DNA from: CAYLQD01 sp043819695
Lineage (GTDB): Bacteria > Planctomycetota > PUPC01
NCBI GenBank assembly: GCA_043819695.1
Contig: JBDREM010000333.1
Location: forward strand, 1 to 7,982
Length of the DNA stretch: 7,982 nucleotides
Direction of reading: 5' to 3'
The first letter of the stretch is position 1. Every line of letters starts with the position of its first letter. Below the pieces are notes generated by a model. The model saw only the letters and a list, made by a program, of their open reading frames with translations, was not told the origin of the DNA and did no database searches. The translations under genes were made by a program, and so were the position numbers. Shown piece by piece: positions 6,864 to 7,982 of this stretch.

Positions 6864-7031
6864 TGACAGGCGAAGGCCGCCTGACGACGGGCGAAGGCCG
6901 CCTGACGACGGGCGAAGGCCGCCTGACGACAGGCGAAGGCCGCCTGACGACAGGCGAAGGCCGCCTGACGACAGGCGAAGGCCGCCTGACGACAGGCGAA
7001 GGCCGCCTGACGACAGGCGAAGGCCGCCTGA
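6855..7031 (+). repeat. 21-bp tandem repeat array between murC and murB (8 units plus a 9-bp remnant)
   Basis: Units begin with GCCGCCTGA at 6855, 6876, 6897, 6918, 6939, 6960, 6981, 7002 and, as a 9-bp remnant, 7023. Units 4-8 are identical. Units 2 and 3 share one A-to-G change (second arm CGGGCG instead of CAGGCG). Unit 1 has one C-to-T change (loop ATGA instead of ACGA). The unit is 7 codons long, so copy-number change would not shift frame. In the murC/murB frame every unit holds a TGA. In the + frame of base 6863 the array is open and would read a GRLTTGE heptapeptide, but that frame continues only as a shadow of murB. No spacers separate the units, so this is not a CRISPR array. The near identity implies recent expansion or active homogenisation. 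Confidence 0.97.
6857..7030 (+). promoter_or_regulatory. Potential hairpin array in the murC-murB intergenic transcript
   Basis: Within each unit the arm CGCCTG, loop ACGA and arm CAGGCG form a perfect 6-bp stem. The spacer AAGGC then separates CAGGCG from the next CGCCTG, with which it can pair equally well across a 5-nt loop. Eight hairpins are possible in either register. The A-to-G changes in units 2 and 3 turn a U-A pair into a U-G pair in RNA, so the stem remains possible. In the cross-unit register the purine spacer AAGG before murB (7020-7023) would be in a loop. Effects on murB translation, mRNA stability or transcription are inference. There is no following U-run, so it does not look like a classical intrinsic terminator. 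Confidence 0.55.
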
Positions 7032-7038
7032 TTGGACG

Positions 7039-7043
7039 AGAGG
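7039..7043 (+). promoter_or_regulatory. Probable ribosome binding site of murB
   Basis: AGAGG ends 9 nt before the ATG at 7053 and lies just outside the repeat array. The competing TTG at 7032 has only AAGG (7020-7023), which is part of the repeat, 8 nt upstream. The ATG is therefore preferred, but weakly. Confidence 0.5.
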
Positions 7044-7052
7044 CAGAAAGAG

Positions 7053-7931
7053 ATGGCCGCTGCGTTTCAGGGATTCGAGGACGCCGTCTGTTCGGCGGTG
7101 CCGCTGGCGTCGGTGACGTGTTTCCACATCGGCGGGCCCGCGGACTACTTCGTCGAGCCGCGCTCGTTCGAGGACCTGGCCCGGCTGATCGCGCGGTGCG
7201 CCCGCAGGGGCATTCCGGTGCACATCCTCGGCGGCGGCAGCAACATTCTCGTCTCCGACCGCGGCGTGTCCGGGGCGGTGTTCAGGCTGGCGAACATGCG
7301 GGACATCTCGCGCGCGGGCACGCGTGTCACGTGCGACGCGGGCGCGCCGCTGCCGCTCCTTGTCCGGCAGGCCGAGCGGTGGGGCCTGAGCGGGCTCGAG
7401 CCGCTCGCCGGGATCCCAGGCACCGTCGGCGGAGCCGTCGCAATGAACGCCGGCGGCAAGCACGGGACGATCTCATCCGTGCTCCGCTCCGTCACCACGC
7501 TCGGCCGCCACGGCTCGTTCCGCGTGCGAACGGCCGACGAGCTGGGCCTGGCCTACCGGGGTTCGGGCCTTCGCGGCGAGGTCGTGGTCCGCGCCGAACT
7601 CGACCTTGCCGAGCGGGACGAGGCCGAGATCGCCCGCCTGCGCAGGTCTGTGTTCGAGGAGAAGGAGCGGACGCAGCCGCTCGCGGCCTGGAGCGCCGGC
7701 TGCATCTTCAAGAACCCCGACGGCCGGAGCGCCGGGCGACTGATCGAGGAGGCCGGGCTCAAGGGCAAGCGGGCCGGCCGCGCGGTTGTCTCGCGAAAGC
7801 ACGCAAACTTCATCATCAACGAGGGCGGCGCGAGCGCGCACGACGTACAAGTCCTCATCGACAAGATCAGGCGGACGGTCCGGAAGACGTTCGGCGTCGA
7901 ACTCGAACTCGAGATCGAGCTGTGGAACTGA
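7053..7931 (+). CDS. murB: UDP-N-acetylenolpyruvoylglucosamine reductase MurB (type II)
   Basis: MurB is a cytoplasmic FAD enzyme that uses NADPH to reduce UDP-GlcNAc-enolpyruvate to UDP-MurNAc, the substrate of MurC. From ATG 7053 the product is 292 aa; a TTG at 7032 would add 7 residues. The FAD-binding domain shows TCFHIGGPADYFVEP (22-36), HILGGGSNILVSD (57-69) and LEPLAGIPGTVGGAVAMNAG (115-134). The substrate domain has YRGSGL (168-173), RTQPL (206-210), WSAGCIFKNPDG (213-224) and the segment HANFIINEGGASAHDVQVLI (250-269). It ends in LELEIELWN, whose Glu fits the second catalytic acid of the family. The short length and absence of the Tyr-loop insertion of the E. coli type I enzyme indicate type II. 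The catalytic Ser (Ser229 in E. coli, in AGSFFKNP) is replaced by Cys217. The gene is separated from murC by the repeat array, unlike the tight spacing elsewhere in the cluster. Confidence 0.96.
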   Translation: MAAAFQGFEDAVCSAVPLASVTCFHIGGPADYFVEPRSFEDLARLIARCARRGIPVHILGGGSNILVSDRGVSGAVFRLANMRDISRAGTRVTCDAGAPLPLLVRQAERWGLSGLEPLAGIPGTVGGAVAMNAGGKHGTISSVLRSVTTLGRHGSFRVRTADELGLAYRGSGLRGEVVVRAELDLAERDEAEIARLRRSVFEEKERTQPLAAWSAGCIFKNPDGRSAGRLIEEAGLKGKRAGRAVVSRKHANFIINEGGASAHDVQVLIDKIRRTVRKTFGVELELEIELWN

Positions 7932-7938
7932 CCGATTC

Positions 7939-7942
7939 GGAG
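7939..7942 (+). promoter_or_regulatory. Probable ribosome binding site of the next gene
   Basis: GGAG lies 8 nt before the GTG at 7951, just after the murB stop. The GGAG at 7952-7955 is only 4 nt from the alternative ATG at 7960, so the GTG is slightly better placed. Confidence 0.4.
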
Positions 7943-7950
7943 TTGGTCGC

Positions 7951-7982
7951 GTGGAGAAGATGAAGTGGCGGATCGCGGTGCT
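7951..7982 (+). CDS. Start of next gene, possibly D-alanine-D-alanine ligase (cut by window end)
   Basis: Only about ten codons are visible, reading VEKMKWRIAVL from GTG 7951 or MKWRIAVL from the in-frame ATG at 7960. A basic residue followed by a hydrophobic IAVL strand is how D-Ala-D-Ala ligases commonly begin, and ddl often follows murB in dcw clusters. Ddl would make the D-Ala-D-Ala dipeptide used by the MurF encoded upstream. The gap after murB is 19 nt, consistent with the same operon. The fragment is too short for a firm identification; ftsQ or another operon gene remains possible, so no symbol is given. Confidence 0.45.
   Translation, partial: MEKMKWRIAV

Noticed and set aside
6857..7030. 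Rho-independent terminator after murC
   Set aside because: The hairpins are short (6 bp), repeated, and not followed by a T-run. murB must also be expressed downstream.
6855..7031. CRISPR array
   Set aside because: Units are contiguous with no unique spacers, the period is only 21 bp, and no cas gene is present.
6863..7963. Open frame from an ATG overlapping the murC stop (TGATG) encoding GRLTTGE repeats
   Set aside because: Past the array it runs out of frame through murB and becomes arginine-rich shadow sequence. No ribosome binding site beyond the murC end is convincing. The repeat is better explained as intergenic DNA.

Overview
This window is a tightly packed piece of a division and cell wall (dcw) cluster, all on the + strand. 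It comes from a GC-rich bacterium with third codon positions dominated by G and C. In order it holds the 3' part of murE, then murF, a FliA/WhiG-type sigma factor gene, ftsW, murG, murC, a 21-bp tandem repeat array, murB, and the first codons of a gene that is probably ddl. No sequence marker fixes the lineage. The style of the sigma factor core and its place among mur genes suggest Planctomycetota or a related deep-branching, Gram-negative-type phylum, but this is only an inference.

Layout: murE (1-829) ends 3 nt before murF (833-2347). The sigma gene (2372-3175) follows after a 24-nt gap, and ftsW (3197-4321) after 21 nt. ftsW and murG (4318-5451) overlap by 4 nt, and murC (5466-6863) starts 14 nt after murG. 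The murC-murB junction is the only loose one: eight 21-bp units (6855-7022) plus a 9-bp remnant lie between the two genes. murB (7053-7931) is followed after 19 nt by the next gene start (7951). The spacing suggests one polycistronic transcript. I see no convincing internal promoter or classical terminator.

How the genes work together: MurE and MurF complete the UDP-MurNAc-pentapeptide, with Ddl supplying D-Ala-D-Ala. MurC adds the first L-Ala and MurB makes UDP-MurNAc. MurG converts lipid I to lipid II, and FtsW polymerises lipid II at the septum. The two genes normally found between murF and ftsW, mraY (lipid I synthesis) and murD (D-Glu addition), are not here. A sigma-28-like gene occupies their place.

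The main points of interest are the sigma factor embedded in a peptidoglycan operon, the missing mraY and murD, and the murC-murB array. Each array unit is a potential hairpin, can also pair with the next unit, and carries a copy of the murC stop codon. Smaller points are an altered MurE substrate motif (DNSR for DNPR), a Cys in place of the usual catalytic Ser in MurB, and a low-complexity C-terminal tail on MurF.
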